A stretch of 64,000 nucleotides of DNA, taken from contig NZ_CAMZOK010000002.1 in the NCBI RefSeq assembly GCF_947331465.1, positions 930,001-994,000 on the forward strand, in the 5' to 3' direction. Shown here piece by piece: positions 39,235 through 48,859 of this stretch (position 1 is its first letter; each line of letters opens with the position of its first letter). A program made the position numbers and the translations under genes. Source of the stretch: Shimia sp. Alg240-R146. GTDB taxonomy: Bacteria; Pseudomonadota; Alphaproteobacteria; Rhodobacterales; Rhodobacteraceae. The notes under the pieces are model-generated. The model worked only from the letters and a program-made list of their open reading frames with translations, made no database searches and was not told the DNA's origin.

Positions 39235-40449
39235 TTAACCAGCGAGCGCCTTGTTGAGGTTTTCGTCGATCTTTTCCAGGAAACCCATCGTGGTCAGCCA
39301 ACCCTGATCCGGGCCAACCAGAAGGGCCAGATCTTTGGTCATGTAGCCGCTCTCGACAGTGTCCACGATCACCTTTTCCAGCGTTTCGGCAAATGTGGTC
39401 AATGCTGCGTTGTTGTCGAGTTTTGCGCGGTGCTTCAGCCCGCCGGTCCATGCGTAAATCGACGCAATCGAGTTGGTCGAGGTTGCTTCGCCTTTCTGGT
39501 GCTGGCGATAGTGGCGTGTCACTGTGCCGTGCGCGGCCTCGGCCTCGACGATCTTGCCGTCTGGCGTCATCAACTGGCTGGTCATCAGGCCCAAAGAGCC
39601 GAAGCCCTGCGCAACGGTGTCAGATTGCACATCCCCGTCGTAGTTTTTGCAGGCCCAGACAAACTTGCCGTTCCACTTCATAGCGCAGGCGACCATGTCG
39701 TCGATTAGACGGTGTTCGTACCAGATGCCGGCGTCTTTAAATTTATCGGCAAACTCGGCGTCAAACACTTCCTGAAACAGCTCAAGGAAACGACCGTCAT
39801 ACTGTTTGAGGATGGTGTTTTTGGTCGACAGATACAGCGGCCACTTGAGGTTAAGTGCGTAGTTCATCGATGCGCGGGCAAAGTCACGAATGGAGGCATC
39901 AAGGTTGTACATGCCCATGTAGACACCGGAGGACGGTGCATCAAAGACCTCTTTCTCGATGACTTCGCCGTCTTCGCCAACAAACTTCATGGTCAGCTTG
40001 CCGGGCCCCGGGAATTTCATGTCGCTGGCTTTGTATTGATCGCCAAATGCATGGCGACCAATGACAATCGGATTGGTCCAACCGGGCACAAGGCGCGGTA
40101 CGTTTTTGCAGATGATCGGCGCACGAAATACAACACCGCCCAGAATGTTTCGAATGGTGCCGTTCGGGCTGCGCCACATTTTCTTGAGGCCAAACTCTTC
40201 GACGCGGGCTTCATCTGGAGTGATGGTGGCGCATTTCACTGCAACGCCGACCTCTTTGGTCTTTTCAGCAGCGTCGATGGTGATCTGATCTTCTGTCCGA
40301 TCCCGTTCTTCAATGCCGAGGTCGTAATACAGCAAGTCGAGGTCAAGATATGGCAGGATGAGCTTTTCTTTGATGAACTGCCACATAATGCGGGTCATTT
40401 CATCGCCGTCCATTTCAACAATGGGATTGTCGACTTTGATCTTGGTCAT
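39235..40449 (-). CDS. icd: NADP-dependent isocitrate dehydrogenase
   Basis: This 404-residue TCA-cycle enzyme converts isocitrate to 2-oxoglutarate. The start [21 protein letters not shown] at 40449 follows AGGAGAT; an upstream frame is not conserved. It belongs to the eukaryote-like homodimeric type: [46 protein letters not shown] and [28 protein letters not shown]. The NADP-site end contains [17 protein letters not shown]. In this group it is the main NADPH-forming dehydrogenase of the TCA cycle. A near-palindrome (40519-40534) lies in the shared promoter gap with the divergent diesterase gene. Confidence 0.98.
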   Translation of the reverse strand: MTKIKVDNPIVEMDGDEMTRIMWQFIKEKLILPYLDLDLLYYDLGIEERDRTEDQITIDAAEKTKEVGVAVKCATITPDEARVEEFGLKKMWRSPNGTIRNILGGVVFRAPIICKNVPRLVPGWTNPIVIGRHAFGDQYKASDMKFPGPGKLTMKFVGEDGEVIEKEVFDAPSSGVYMGMYNLDASIRDFARASMNYALNLKWPLYLSTKNTILKQYDGRFLELFQEVFDAEFADKFKDAGIWYEHRLIDDMVACAMKWNGKFVWACKNYDGDVQSDTVAQGFGSLGLMTSQLMTPDGKIVEAEAAHGTVTRHYRQHQKGEATSTNSIASIYAWTGGLKHRAKLDNNAALTTFAETLEKVIVDTVESGYMTKDLALLVGPDQGWLTTMGFLEKIDENLNKALAG

Positions 40450-40518
40450 GGGGATCTCCTGTGAACCGAGTCGCGTTGTGGCCTTCCTTAACGGAACTGG
40501 CGACGAATAAAAAGGTAT

Positions 40519-40534
40519 GTATGCAATTGTATAC
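40519..40534. promoter_or_regulatory. Near-palindrome in the icd promoter region
   Basis: GTATGCAA/TTGTATAC is a 16-base inverted repeat with one mismatched pair, 70 bases upstream of icd and about 110 upstream of the diesterase gene. AT-rich repeats of this shape are often sites for GntR-type regulators. No regulator gene is adjacent. Confidence 0.35.
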
Positions 40535-40642
40535 TGATTTAAGCATCGGATCGCCGACATAACTATGCAGGCGAAAGCTCTTGTTTGTCGACGCCCGAAT
40601 GACGGCTCGCTACTGTGGGGCGAAACCGGCAGGGAGCACGAC

Positions 40643-42463
40643 ATGATTTCTACCACCATTCAGGACGTTAAGGACGGCTTTGCCACCAGTTGGCGGCTAC
40701 GGTGGCCGCTGGTGGAAACCAATCTCGCGTTCAACATTTTGTTCGCCGTGGTGTTTGCACCGGTCATGGCTCTCACTGTTCAGGCTGCGTTGATGTTGTC
40801 GGGAAAACCGGCTTTGGCGGATTTTGACATTGCAGTGTTTTTGTTATCGCCGGCGGGGGCTGTCGGGGGCGTCCTGTTGGTGTCGATGGCGCTGGTTTTG
40901 GCGGTGATGAACGTCGCTTTCATGATGGGCACTGCGCATCACGAGCATCAACATGGCAAAGTTGGATTGTGGGACGGCATTGCGATGGTTTTGCCTCATA
41001 CGCCTTCTGTTTTGTCTCTGGCCCTTCGTCTAACGGTGCGAGTGCTGGGCCTTAGCCTGCCGTTTTTGGCGATCGCTGGTTTTGTATTCCTGCGGTGGTT
41101 AACCGAATTTGACATCAATTATTACTTGACCCATCGACCGCCAATTTTTTGGCAGGCGGGCGCCGTGATTGGCATTATCCTTGCGATCTGGATTGGTCTG
41201 CTGGGCTGGCGATTGCTTGGATGGACCTTAAGCTTGCCGTTGGTGGTGTTTGCCGGCACGCCGCCTGCACACGCGTTGCGCGAAAGCCGCGAACGGATGC
41301 AGGGACGTATGTGGGCGTTTCTGACACGTATGGCTGTCTGGGGCGCATTTGGCGCTGGACTGGCGGCGTTGGGTCTTGGGGCGGTTTCTTTGCTTGCGGA
41401 TCTGCTTTTGGCAGTTGTTCCACAAAACACCAAGGTTCTGGTGGTCGTTTTGGTGCTGATCGCCTTGGTTTTGGTTGTGGTGAATGTTCTGGTGTCCGCG
41501 ATCACAACTGGCGCGATGGCGGTTTTGATTCTGGATGAGGCGGGCTGGCCGCATAGCGCTGTTGAGCAGAAACCCGTACCGAAAGTGGCGCTGGTGGGTG
41601 TCACCGCAATGGCCGCGGTTTTGGGTGGGGTCGGGGCCGCGGGTTTGGCGGATATTTCGCCGGTTGACGCCGGCCAGCCAGTTGCGGTGATCGCACATCG
41701 GGGTGCGTCGGCAATCAAGCCTGAAAATACCATGGCCGCAATCGTCGAGGCGGTGCGGGTCGGGTCGGATTGGGTGGAAATAGATGTGCAAGAAACGGCG
41801 GACGGAGCCGTGATCGTGATGCACGACAGTGATTTTATGAAACAAGCGGGCAATCCTTTGACGATTTGGGACGCCACTGTCGACGACATAAAAGACATCG
41901 ACATCGGCAGTTGGTTTGACAGCGCCTTTGCGCAGGAACGGGCCCCGCTGCTGGTGGATGTGCTGCGGGCCGCGAAGGACAAGTCCGGGGTTTTAATCGA
42001 GCTAAAGTACTACGGCCATGACGAAAAGCTGGAGCAACGGGTCGCCGAAATTGTCGAGGCCGAAGGCATGGTCGATCAGGTGGAGATCATGTCGCTAAAG
42101 TATGATGCAGTCGAAAAAATGCGCGCGCTTCGGCCGGATTGGTCGATTGGCCTCCTGGCGTCTGCGTCCCTTGGTCAAATGTGGAACCTGAATGCGGATT
42201 TCCTCGCGGTGAACAGCGCAACCACAAGCCATAGATTGGTGCGCGAAAGCCATGCGGTTGGCAAAAAGGTCTATGTCTGGACGGTGAACGATCCATTGGC
42301 GATGTCTGCGATGATTTCGATGGGCGTGGACGGCTTGATTACGGATGAGCCGGAGCTGGCCCGTTTGGTGCTGTCTGAGCGGCGTGATCTCAGCGGGCCT
42401 GAGCGGTTGGTTTTGGGGTTGGCCGGCTATATCGGTTTGGATCTGGAGATGTGGTTTGAATAA
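40643..42463 (+). CDS. Membrane-anchored glycerophosphodiester phosphodiesterase
   Basis: The protein has 606 residues from the ATG at 40643 (GGGAG upstream). Residues 1-335 form a glycerophosphoryl diester phosphodiesterase membrane domain with about eight hydrophobic segments. The catalytic GDPD barrel follows from about residue 345: [13 protein letters not shown] with His352 and Glu361, [11 protein letters not shown] with Glu379 and Asp381, and VIVMHD with His394. Later motifs are VLIELKYYG and VWTVNDP. The product would release glycerol phosphate from phospholipid head groups at the membrane. Its stop overlaps the start of a phospholipase A2-like gene, which suggests a joint lipid-breakdown role. 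Confidence 0.92.
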   Translation: MISTTIQDVKDGFATSWRLRWPLVETNLAFNILFAVVFAPVMALTVQAALMLSGKPALADFDIAVFLLSPAGAVGGVLLVSMALVLAVMNVAFMMGTAHHEHQHGKVGLWDGIAMVLPHTPSVLSLALRLTVRVLGLSLPFLAIAGFVFLRWLTEFDINYYLTHRPPIFWQAGAVIGIILAIWIGLLGWRLLGWTLSLPLVVFAGTPPAHALRESRERMQGRMWAFLTRMAVWGAFGAGLAALGLGAVSLLADLLLAVVPQNTKVLVVVLVLIALVLVVVNVLVSAITTGAMAVLILDEAGWPHSAVEQKPVPKVALVGVTAMAAVLGGVGAAGLADISPVDAGQPVAVIAHRGASAIKPENTMAAIVEAVRVGSDWVEIDVQETADGAVIVMHDSDFMKQAGNPLTIWDATVDDIKDIDIGSWFDSAFAQERAPLLVDVLRAAKDKSGVLIELKYYGHDEKLEQRVAEIVEAEGMVDQVEIMSLKYDAVEKMRALRPDWSIGLLASASLGQMWNLNADFLAVNSATTSHRLVRESHAVGKKVYVWTVNDPLAMSAMISMGVDGLITDEPELARLVLSERRDLSGPERLVLGLAGYIGLDLEMWFE

Positions 42464-43010
42464 AGCACGCTTTGGCGGTTGGGCTTTGGTGCTGATTGCG
42501 TTTGCTGGCTCGGCCGGAGCTGAGGAAGAGATTGGAACGATTGCCCAGCTTGAGGTGTGGCGGCATCAAAAGCTGGCTCAAGCGCGGTCCGAGGACAGCG
42601 CGCAGCTTGCGGCCTTTACCACTGATGGGTGTTCAGGTGGCATGTCCGCCGTTTGGCGCACGATCGCGCAAACCTTTCCGGATTTTCGCGATGCGCAGGG
42701 TGAGGCACCACCGTGGGAGACGTGTTGCGTGGTGCATGACGTAGCATATCACCTTGGCGGTGAAGATGTTTCGCCTCAGGCGAGTTATTTCGCGCGGTTG
42801 TCCGCAGATGAGAGCCTGCGCCAATGCGTGCTGGACGTTGCGGAGCGTGATAGCGCCGCACTGCAGCTTAGGTATGGTCACTCGCACGACACCATCGAGA
42901 CCGCGTTTGAGTTTATTGCGAACCGGATGTTTGATGCTGTGCGTGTTGGTGGCGCTCCCTGTTCGGGGCTTCCATGGCGATGGGGCTATGGGTGGCCGCA
43001 GTGCTGGTGA
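42456..43010 (+). CDS. Exported phospholipase A2-like protein
   Basis: The protein has 184 residues from a TTG at 42456. GGAG lies 7 bases upstream, and that start gives a clean signal peptide ([21 protein letters not shown]). The mature part has DGCSGG at residues 57-62 and CCVVHDVAY at 90-98. These match the calcium-loop and catalytic His-Asp helix of secreted phospholipase A2, with His94 and Asp95 as the catalytic pair and Tyr98 as support. Six cysteines (59, 90, 91, 124, 169, 183) could form disulfides. The start overlaps the diesterase stop by 8 bases. The family match rests on motifs only, so lipase activity is an inference. Confidence 0.68.
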   Translation: MNKARFGGWALVLIAFAGSAGAEEEIGTIAQLEVWRHQKLAQARSEDSAQLAAFTTDGCSGGMSAVWRTIAQTFPDFRDAQGEAPPWETCCVVHDVAYHLGGEDVSPQASYFARLSADESLRQCVLDVAERDSAALQLRYGHSHDTIETAFEFIANRMFDAVRVGGAPCSGLPWRWGYGWPQCW

Positions 43011-43013
43011 GGG

Positions 43014-43595
43014 TCAGCCGTTTTTGGCGAACCAATTGGCAATCCGGACGCGCAGGTGGTCCCAAATTGCCGGAGCGCCTTTGGCAACTTTCCAACCGAC
43101 ACGATCTTCGAGTTGCGCGGCGGTGACATTGTATTCCGGCCACGTGCCGCCGCCGGTTTCGAGATTGCCAATAACCGGCTGAACCCGATCGATGGATTTG
43201 GCAAAGACTGCGTCGTCGGTTTCGGCGGCCTCAAATTCGTCCCAAAGCGTGCGATATGCATCGCGTTGTTCAACGGGCAAAAGGCCAAAGATGCGATCTG
43301 CGGCCTCTGCTTCGGCGGCTTCCATTGCCGAAATGTCATGATCGCCGTGAATAGGGCTGTCACCGACATCGATTTCGACAAGATCATGTATCAGAAGCAT
43401 TCGGATAACACGGTCGATGTTGACGGGCCGGTTGGCGTGTTCGGCCAAAATCATCGCATAAAGAGCAATGTGCCAACTGTGGCTGCCGCTGTCCTCGTGG
43501 CGGTGGCCATCGAGCACCTTGGTGGCCCGATAAACAGATTTAAGCTTGTCGGCCTCCGTCAGAAAGGCGAGCTGTTGAGCAAGCCGGTCGCTCAT
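43014..43595 (-). CDS. HD-domain hydrolase (5'-nucleotidase YfbR-like)
   Basis: The protein has 193 residues. HD-domain metal ligands are His42 (SHSWHIALYA), His70-Asp71 (MLLIHDLVEIDVGD) and a later Asp near 130 (DDAVFAKSIDRVQP). The conserved Glu74 after the HD pair is the acid seen in YfbR/HDDC2 enzymes, which remove phosphate from deoxynucleoside monophosphates. GDSPIHGDHDIS is also typical of HDDC2-like proteins. It is third in a tight operon; its ATG overlaps the stop of the small coiled-coil gene upstream. The exact nucleotide substrate is unknown. Confidence 0.88.
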   Translation of the reverse strand: MSDRLAQQLAFLTEADKLKSVYRATKVLDGHRHEDSGSHSWHIALYAMILAEHANRPVNIDRVIRMLLIHDLVEIDVGDSPIHGDHDISAMEAAEAEAADRIFGLLPVEQRDAYRTLWDEFEAAETDDAVFAKSIDRVQPVIGNLETGGGTWPEYNVTAAQLEDRVGWKVAKGAPAIWDHLRVRIANWFAKNG

Positions 43596-43840
43596 TCAGG
43601 TGTGCCCGGCGTGTCGGATTTGGCAGCTCTTGCGTCTTTGACCTTCTTAATCAGGAACTTGCGCGCCTTTTCTTCGGCCATACGCACCCGCATTTCGGTC
43701 AGGTAAGCTTCTTCTAGGGATTGCGAAGAGGCCGCCAGAATGCCGCCGACCTCAACAAAAAGTCTCTCGTCTTCGAGCTCTTTTTGCGCCTTCATGGTGT
43801 CTTCGGCCAGCTTTTCAGCCAGCCGATCTAGCGTGCTCAT
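43592..43840 (-). CDS. Small helical protein of unknown function
   Basis: The protein has 82 residues, very rich in Glu, Lys and Ala, with long predicted helices (TLDRLAEKLAEDTMKAQKEL and EEAYLTEMRVRMAEEKARKF) that could form a coiled coil. There is no signal peptide or membrane segment. Four-base stop/start overlap joins it to the HD gene downstream, and a one-base overlap joins it to the hydrolase gene upstream, so it is a real member of the operon. I do not recognise the family; similar short proteins are common in Rhodobacteraceae. Confidence 0.78.
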   Translation of the reverse strand: MSTLDRLAEKLAEDTMKAQKELEDERLFVEVGGILAASSQSLEEAYLTEMRVRMAEEKARKFLIKKVKDARAAKSDTPGTPE

Positions 43841-44496
43841 TACCGAGTGGTCTCCGTCAGGCGCCGTTTCACGTAGTTGCTCACGTTACCGGTCATCTGG
43901 TCCATGTAGTCTTCGGTTTCGAAGAAGTGGCCGGAGCCGTCAATTTCGGTGTGCGTGATTGTGATGCCTTTTTGCTCGTGCAGCTTGTTGACCAACGAAT
44001 GGGTGTCTGCAGGCGGCGCAACGCGGTCGTTGGTGCCGTTCAAGATCAGGCCAGAGCTGGGGCAGGGTGCAAGGAACGAGAAGTCATACATGTTTGCGGG
44101 TGGCGCAATCGAGATGAAGCCGGTAATTTCCGGGCGCCGCATCAAAAGCTGCATGCCGATCCACGCGCCAAACGAGAAACCAGCAACCCAGCAGTGCTTG
44201 GAATTGGTGTTCATCGATTGCAGATAATCAAGCGCGCTTGCTGCGTCCGACAATTCGCCGACCCCTTGGTCGTATTCACCTTGCGAGCGGCCCACGCCAC
44301 GGAAGTTGAAGCGCAGGACGGTGAAGCCCATGTTGAAGAACGTATAGTGCAGGTTGTAGACAACCTTGTTGTTCATCGTGCCGCCAAACTGCGGGTGCGG
44401 ATGCAAGACGATCGCAATCGGCGCGTCTTTTTCTTTTTGCGGGTGGTAGCGGCCTTCGAGGCGGCCTTCGGGTCCAGGAAAAATCACCTCGGGCAT
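43840..44496 (-). CDS. Alpha/beta hydrolase (HPHPQFGG family)
   Basis: The protein has 218 residues. The conserved N-terminal IVLHPHPQFGGTMNN block defines a bacterial alpha/beta-hydrolase group. The nucleophile elbow AGFSFGAW places Ser108, with the acid at Asp157 (GTNDRVAPP) and the base at His190 (DGSGHFFE). FNFRGVGRSQGEYDQG is the oxyanion strand. Proteins of this group are probably cytosolic esterases; the substrate is unknown. It is first in the three-gene operon reading away from iscR, and its promoter shares the 163-base gap with the Fe-S operon. Confidence 0.9.
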   Translation of the reverse strand: MPEVIFPGPEGRLEGRYHPQKEKDAPIAIVLHPHPQFGGTMNNKVVYNLHYTFFNMGFTVLRFNFRGVGRSQGEYDQGVGELSDAASALDYLQSMNTNSKHCWVAGFSFGAWIGMQLLMRRPEITGFISIAPPANMYDFSFLAPCPSSGLILNGTNDRVAPPADTHSLVNKLHEQKGITITHTEIDGSGHFFETEDYMDQMTGNVSNYVKRRLTETTR

Positions 44497-44535
44497 GTGT
44501 GTCGCTTATCTCCTACAAATTCGGTAAAGCATTTC

Positions 44536-44572
44536 TTGACGAAATTGCTCGGTCACTTTAGAACGGTTCTAA
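44536..44572 (+). promoter_or_regulatory. Promoter and operator of the iscR-suf operon
   Basis: A sigma-70 promoter TTGACG (44536-44541), 17 bases, TAGAAC (44559-44564) precedes iscR. A perfect inverted repeat TTAGAAC-G-GTTCTAA (44558-44572) covers the -10 element. Bound protein there would block RNA polymerase, as expected for an iron- or Fe-S-responsive repressor such as IscR itself. Confidence 0.65.
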
Positions 44573-44659
44573 CTTCTGATCTTGGTTAGAAATTCGCACA
44601 GGGCTTAAGCGAGATAAGCACAGCTGCGCCCAAGGTCAATCAATTCGCGGGGTAAGACG

Positions 44660-45124
44660 ATGAAACTGTCGACAAAAGGGCGATATGCGGTGGTTGCACT
44701 GGCAGATATTGCGTTGCAGTCCCATGAAAGCCTCGTGAACTTGTCTGAAATTTCCAAGCGACAGGACATCTCGCTGCCGTATCTGGAGCAGCTTTTTGTG
44801 AAATTGCGCCGTGCCGGGCTGGTGGAATCAGTGCGTGGACCAGGCGGCGGGTATCGTTTGGCCCAGTCGCCATCCGATATTCGTGTGGTTGATATTCTGA
44901 CGGCCGTGGATGAAACCGTGTCTGCCTTGCACACCGGTGCAGGCGCCAGCGGTGGGTCCAGCGGGTCGCGTGCGCAGAGCATGGCCAACCGGTTGTGGGA
45001 AGGGCTGTCGGCCCATGTGTATGTGTTTTTGCATCAAACCCGTCTTTCGGACGTAATCAGCAATGAATTGGCCCCGTGCCCAGCGGTGCCGACGCTGTTT
45101 TCTGTGGTGGATGAAGACGCCTGA
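44660..45124 (+). CDS. iscR: Rrf2-family regulator IscR
   Basis: The protein has 154 residues. The winged helix-turn-helix is clear (KLSTKGRYAVVALADIAL; DISLPYLEQLFVKLRRAGLVESVRGPGGGYRLAQ). In E. coli IscR three cysteines near residues 92-104 plus a His hold a [2Fe-2S] cluster. Here that stretch (HTGAGASGGSSGSRAQSM) has no cysteine, and the only Cys in the protein is Cys140. This matches the unusual ligation reported for Rhodobacter sphaeroides IscR. It is first gene of the Fe-S operon, overlaps the desulfurase start by one base, and probably controls its own promoter through the inverted repeat. Confidence 0.92.
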   Translation: MKLSTKGRYAVVALADIALQSHESLVNLSEISKRQDISLPYLEQLFVKLRRAGLVESVRGPGGGYRLAQSPSDIRVVDILTAVDETVSALHTGAGASGGSSGSRAQSMANRLWEGLSAHVYVFLHQTRLSDVISNELAPCPAVPTLFSVVDEDA

Positions 45125-46176
45125 TGCGCACGTATCTTGATCATAATGCAACCACGCCTCTCAGGCGTGAGGCGCGCGACGCAATGATCGCGGCGATGGA
45201 CGTGGTCGGCAATCCGTCCAGCGTGCATGGCGAAGGCCGCAAAGCCAAAGCTGTTGTTGAAGCCGCGCGGGCCGATATTGCGTCGGCCTTCGGCGCTGAC
45301 GGCGCAGATGTGATTTTCACGTCCTCAGCAACCGAAGCCGCAGCGCTGGCGTTGCGCGGCCGTGATTTTCATGCCGGTGACATTGAGCATGACGCGGTTG
45401 GTGCGTGGATCACGGCCGATCTTGGCGTCGATGCTGATGGTCGGGTGACCGTAGTTGATCCGGCGCAAAGCACGTTGCAGGCGGCAAATTCGGAAACCGG
45501 CGTCGTGCAAACTTTGCCAGAAGGCCTGGCCGTTAGCGATATGACGCAAGCGTTCGGCAAACTTCCGGTGGCTTTCAATTGGTCGGGCGCAACGATGGCG
45601 TTGATTTCGGCCCATAAGCTGGGCGGTCCCAAGGGCATTGGCGCATTGGTTGTAAAACGCGGCACGGACGTCGCGGCGCAACTTTTGGGCGGCGGTCAGG
45701 AAATGGGCCGGCGTGCCGGTACGGAAAACGTGATTGGCGCCGCGGGTTTTGCCGCAGCCGCGACGGCAGCAGCGCGAGATTTGTCCGATGGCGTGTGGGA
45801 ACGGGTTGCACAGCTGCGCGATTTGCTGGAAGACACGTTGGAAACCGACGCAAAAGACTCAGTCATTATTGGGCGGAATACAAAACGGCTGCCCAACACG
45901 ACATGTATCGCCACACCGGGATGGAAAGGCGAGACGCAGGTTATGCAGATGGATCTTGCAGGCTATGCGATTTCGGCAGGGTCGGCTTGCTCTTCTGGCA
46001 AGGTACGCGCAAGTCGCGTGCTCAAGGCCATGGGGTATGACGAAGACACCGCTGCAGGAGCGATCCGGATCAGTTTGGGTCCGGACACACAAGAACAGGA
46101 CGTTCTGGGATTTGCCGATAAGTGGCTGGCTCAGATGAGGAAACACCACGTACGGGCTGCGCGAGCAACGGCGTGA
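45124..46176 (+). CDS. Cysteine desulfurase, IscS/NifS type (short form)
   Basis: This 350-residue PLP enzyme takes sulfur from cysteine for Fe-S clusters. It opens with [10 protein letters not shown]. The PLP lysine is Lys165 ([14 protein letters not shown]) and the catalytic cysteine is Cys289 in [11 protein letters not shown], on the long flexible loop of group I desulfurases. It is about 35-50 residues shorter than typical IscS, with a trimmed small domain and C-terminus. It is coupled to iscR by a TGATG overlap. A second desulfurase of SufS type ends the same operon, so this copy may serve other acceptors. Confidence 0.92.
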   Translation: MRTYLDHNATTPLRREARDAMIAAMDVVGNPSSVHGEGRKAKAVVEAARADIASAFGADGADVIFTSSATEAAALALRGRDFHAGDIEHDAVGAWITADLGVDADGRVTVVDPAQSTLQAANSETGVVQTLPEGLAVSDMTQAFGKLPVAFNWSGATMALISAHKLGGPKGIGALVVKRGTDVAAQLLGGGQEMGRRAGTENVIGAAGFAAAATAAARDLSDGVWERVAQLRDLLEDTLETDAKDSVIIGRNTKRLPNTTCIATPGWKGETQVMQMDLAGYAISAGSACSSGKVRASRVLKAMGYDEDTAAGAIRISLGPDTQEQDVLGFADKWLAQMRKHHVRAARATA

Positions 46177-46199
46177 GAGCGAACGAACAGGAGAACGAC

Positions 46200-47723
46200 A
46201 TGGCCGCAATAGACCAAACACAGGTCAAAGAAGGCGTCGATCAGGAGACCGTAGATGCTGTCCGCGAAGTCGGCGGCAAATACAAATACGGTTGGGAAAC
46301 CGAGATCGAAATGGAATATGCCCCCAAAGGGCTGACCGAGGACATTGTCCGCCTGATCTCGGATAAGAACGACGAACCCGAATGGATGACCGAATGGCGG
46401 CTGGAAGCGTATAAGCGCTGGCTGACCAAGGAAGAACCTGATTGGGCGATGCTGGACTATCCCGAAGTGGATTTTCAGGACCAGTATTATTATGCTCGGC
46501 CCAAGAGCATGGAAGAAAAGCCCAAGTCCTTGGACGAGGTTGATCCCAAGCTGTTGGCGACATACGAAAAGCTCGGTATCCCACTGAAAGAACAGATGAT
46601 TTTGGCTGGCGTCGAAGGGGCAGAAGATGCACCCGCAGAAGGCCGCAAGGTTGCTGTGGACGCGGTGTTTGACTCTGTCTCGGTTGGCACGACCTTCCAA
46701 AAAGAGCTTGCAGATGCTGGCGTGATTTTCTGCTCGATCTCAGAAGCGATCCGCGAGCACCCCGAGTTGGTCAAGAAATACCTTGGCTCTGTGGTGCCTG
46801 TGTCTGACAACTTTTACGCCACGCTCAACAGCGCTGTGTTCTCGGATGGCTCGTTTGTTTACGTGCCACCCGGGGTGCGCTGCCCAATGGAACTGTCGAC
46901 CTATTTCCGCATCAACGCGGAAAACACCGGCCAGTTTGAGCGCACATTGATCATCGCCGACAAGGGCAGCTATGTCAGCTACCTCGAAGGCTGTACCGCG
47001 CCGCAACGCGACACATCGCAATTGCACGCCGCTGTGGTTGAGATCGTGATCGAAGAAGACGCCGAAGTGAAATACTCCACCGTTCAGAACTGGTACCCCG
47101 GTGATGAAAACGGCAAAGGCGGCATCTATAACTTTGTGACCAAACGCGCCGATTGCCGTGGGGATCGCGCCAAGATCATGTGGACACAGGTTGAAACCGG
47201 CTCGGCTGTGACGTGGAAATACCCGTCCTGCATCCTGCGCGGCGACGACAGCCAAGGCGAGTTCTATTCCATCGCCATCACGAACCACCACCAGCAAGCC
47301 GATACAGGCACAAAGATGATCCACTTGGGTAAAAATTCCAAATCGCGGATTGTCTCCAAAGGTATCAGCGCCGGTGTGGCCCAGAACACCTATCGCGGTC
47401 AGGTGTCGATGCATCCAAAAGCCAAGAACTCGCGTAACTATACCCAGTGTGACAGCTTGCTGATTGGCGACAAATGCGGGGCGCATACCGTGCCTTATAT
47501 CGAGGTGCGCAACAACTCTTCGCGCGTGGAACATGAGGCGACGACATCCAAGGTGGATGACGAGCAGATGTTCTATTGCCGCCAGCGTGGCATGGGCGAA
47601 GAGGAGGCCGTGGCCTTGATCGTGAACGGGTTTGCCAAGGAAGTGCTTCAAGCGCTGCCGATGGAATTTGCCATGGAAGCACAACAGCTTGTGGCAATTT
47701 CGCTCGAAGGCTCTGTGGGCTAA
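46200..47723 (+). CDS. sufB: Fe-S cluster assembly protein SufB
   Basis: This 507-residue scaffold subunit of the SufBCD complex starts at [12 protein letters not shown], with AGGAG upstream; earlier in-frame starts overlap the desulfurase gene. The N-terminal helical part contains the [15 protein letters not shown] region. The beta-helix core has [29 protein letters not shown] and [10 protein letters not shown]. The late stretch [16 protein letters not shown] includes the cysteine proposed to accept sulfur from SufS/SufE. The gap to the next gene is 20 bases. Confidence 0.98.
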   Translation: MAAIDQTQVKEGVDQETVDAVREVGGKYKYGWETEIEMEYAPKGLTEDIVRLISDKNDEPEWMTEWRLEAYKRWLTKEEPDWAMLDYPEVDFQDQYYYARPKSMEEKPKSLDEVDPKLLATYEKLGIPLKEQMILAGVEGAEDAPAEGRKVAVDAVFDSVSVGTTFQKELADAGVIFCSISEAIREHPELVKKYLGSVVPVSDNFYATLNSAVFSDGSFVYVPPGVRCPMELSTYFRINAENTGQFERTLIIADKGSYVSYLEGCTAPQRDTSQLHAAVVEIVIEEDAEVKYSTVQNWYPGDENGKGGIYNFVTKRADCRGDRAKIMWTQVETGSAVTWKYPSCILRGDDSQGEFYSIAITNHHQQADTGTKMIHLGKNSKSRIVSKGISAGVAQNTYRGQVSMHPKAKNSRNYTQCDSLLIGDKCGAHTVPYIEVRNNSSRVEHEATTSKVDDEQMFYCRQRGMGEEEAVALIVNGFAKEVLQALPMEFAMEAQQLVAISLEGSVG

Positions 47724-47743
47724 CGGATCTGGGGACCGCTGCA

Positions 47744-48058
47744 ATGATCGTGACAACCACACCGTCTGTCGAAGGGCGCAAAATCGCTACGTATCACGGC
47801 ATTGTCGTGGGCGAGGCGATCATGGGTGCCAATGTGGTGCGGGATTTCTTTGCCAGCATCACCGACGTCGTCGGCGGTCGGTCAGGTGCTTACGAAAGCA
47901 AGTTGCAGGATGCGCGCGAAACCGCGTTGGCGGAGCTCGAGGAGCGCGCCGCCGCACAAGGCGCCAACGCCGTTGTGGGCGTTGATCTGGATTATGAAGT
48001 TGTGGGTGACAGCATGTTGATGGTCTCGGCCAGCGGCACAGCCGTCACAGTAGAATAA
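47744..48058 (+). CDS. YbjQ family (UPF0145) protein
   Basis: The protein has 104 residues from the ATG at 47744. Family motifs are visible throughout: [46 protein letters not shown], the acidic helix of [30 protein letters not shown] and a final [11 protein letters not shown]. The fold forms a pentameric ring in solved relatives, and the family is loosely called heavy-metal binding. Its place between sufB and sufC suggests a role linked to metal or cluster supply, but no activity is established. The sequence contains no cysteine. Confidence 0.9.
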   Translation: MIVTTTPSVEGRKIATYHGIVVGEAIMGANVVRDFFASITDVVGGRSGAYESKLQDARETALAELEERAAAQGANAVVGVDLDYEVVGDSMLMVSASGTAVTVE

Positions 48059-48103
48059 GCGGGCAGGCCTAGGGCCGCCCAAGGAAACGCGAAGGAAGTA
48101 ATT

Positions 48104-48859
48104 ATGTTGGAAATCAAAGGCCTGAAGGTCCAACTTGAAGACGAAGACAAGCAAATCCTGAAAGGTGTCGACCTGAAGGTCGAAGCCGGTAAGGTGCATG
48201 CAATCATGGGTCCAAACGGATCGGGTAAATCTACGCTGTCCTACGTGCTGTCTGGCAAAGACGGTTATGAAGTCACCGACGGCAGCGCGTCTTTGAATGG
48301 CGAAGACCTGTTGGAACTGGAAGCCGAAGAGCGCGCCGCCCTGGGCCTGTTTTTGGCCTTCCAATACCCCGTGGAAATCCCTGGCGTGGGCAACATGACA
48401 TTCCTGCGCACCGCGGTGAATTCCCAGCGCAAGGCACGTGGCGAAGAAGAACTGTCTGCCAAAGACTTCCTCCAGGAAATCCGTGCCAAGGCAAAAACGC
48501 TGAAAATCGACGCGGATATGCTGAAGCGACCGGTCAATGTTGGCTTCTCCGGCGGTGAGAAGAAACGTAACGAGATCCTGCAGATGGCGATGCTTGAGCC
48601 AAAGATGTGCATCCTGGACGAAACAGACTCCGGCCTGGATGTGGACGCCATGAAATTGGTGTCGGAAGGCGTGAATGCGCTGCGTGACGAAGGTCGTGGC
48701 TTCTTGGTTATCACTCACTACCAACGTCTGCTGGACCACATCAAACCCGATGTCGTGCACATCATGGCCGATGGTCGCATCATCAAAACCGGCGGTCCCG
48801 AGTTGGCGCTGGAAGTTGAAAAGAACGGCTATGCCGACATTTTGGCGGAGATGGCGTAA
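48104..48859 (+). CDS. sufC: Fe-S cluster assembly ATPase SufC
   Basis: This 251-residue ABC-type ATPase powers conformational change in SufBCD. Walker A MGPNGSGKSTLSYVL is near residues 37-50. The Q-loop FQYPVEIPGV, signature FSGGEKKRNEILQM and Walker B CILDETDSGLD (the SufC-specific form with an Asp-Ser linker) are all present, and the switch histidine lies in VITHYQRLL. GAAGGAAG precedes the start. Its stop overlaps the sufD start by one base (TAATG), giving tight coupling. Confidence 0.98.
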   Translation: MLEIKGLKVQLEDEDKQILKGVDLKVEAGKVHAIMGPNGSGKSTLSYVLSGKDGYEVTDGSASLNGEDLLELEAEERAALGLFLAFQYPVEIPGVGNMTFLRTAVNSQRKARGEEELSAKDFLQEIRAKAKTLKIDADMLKRPVNVGFSGGEKKRNEILQMAMLEPKMCILDETDSGLDVDAMKLVSEGVNALRDEGRGFLVITHYQRLLDHIKPDVVHIMADGRIIKTGGPELALEVEKNGYADILAEMA

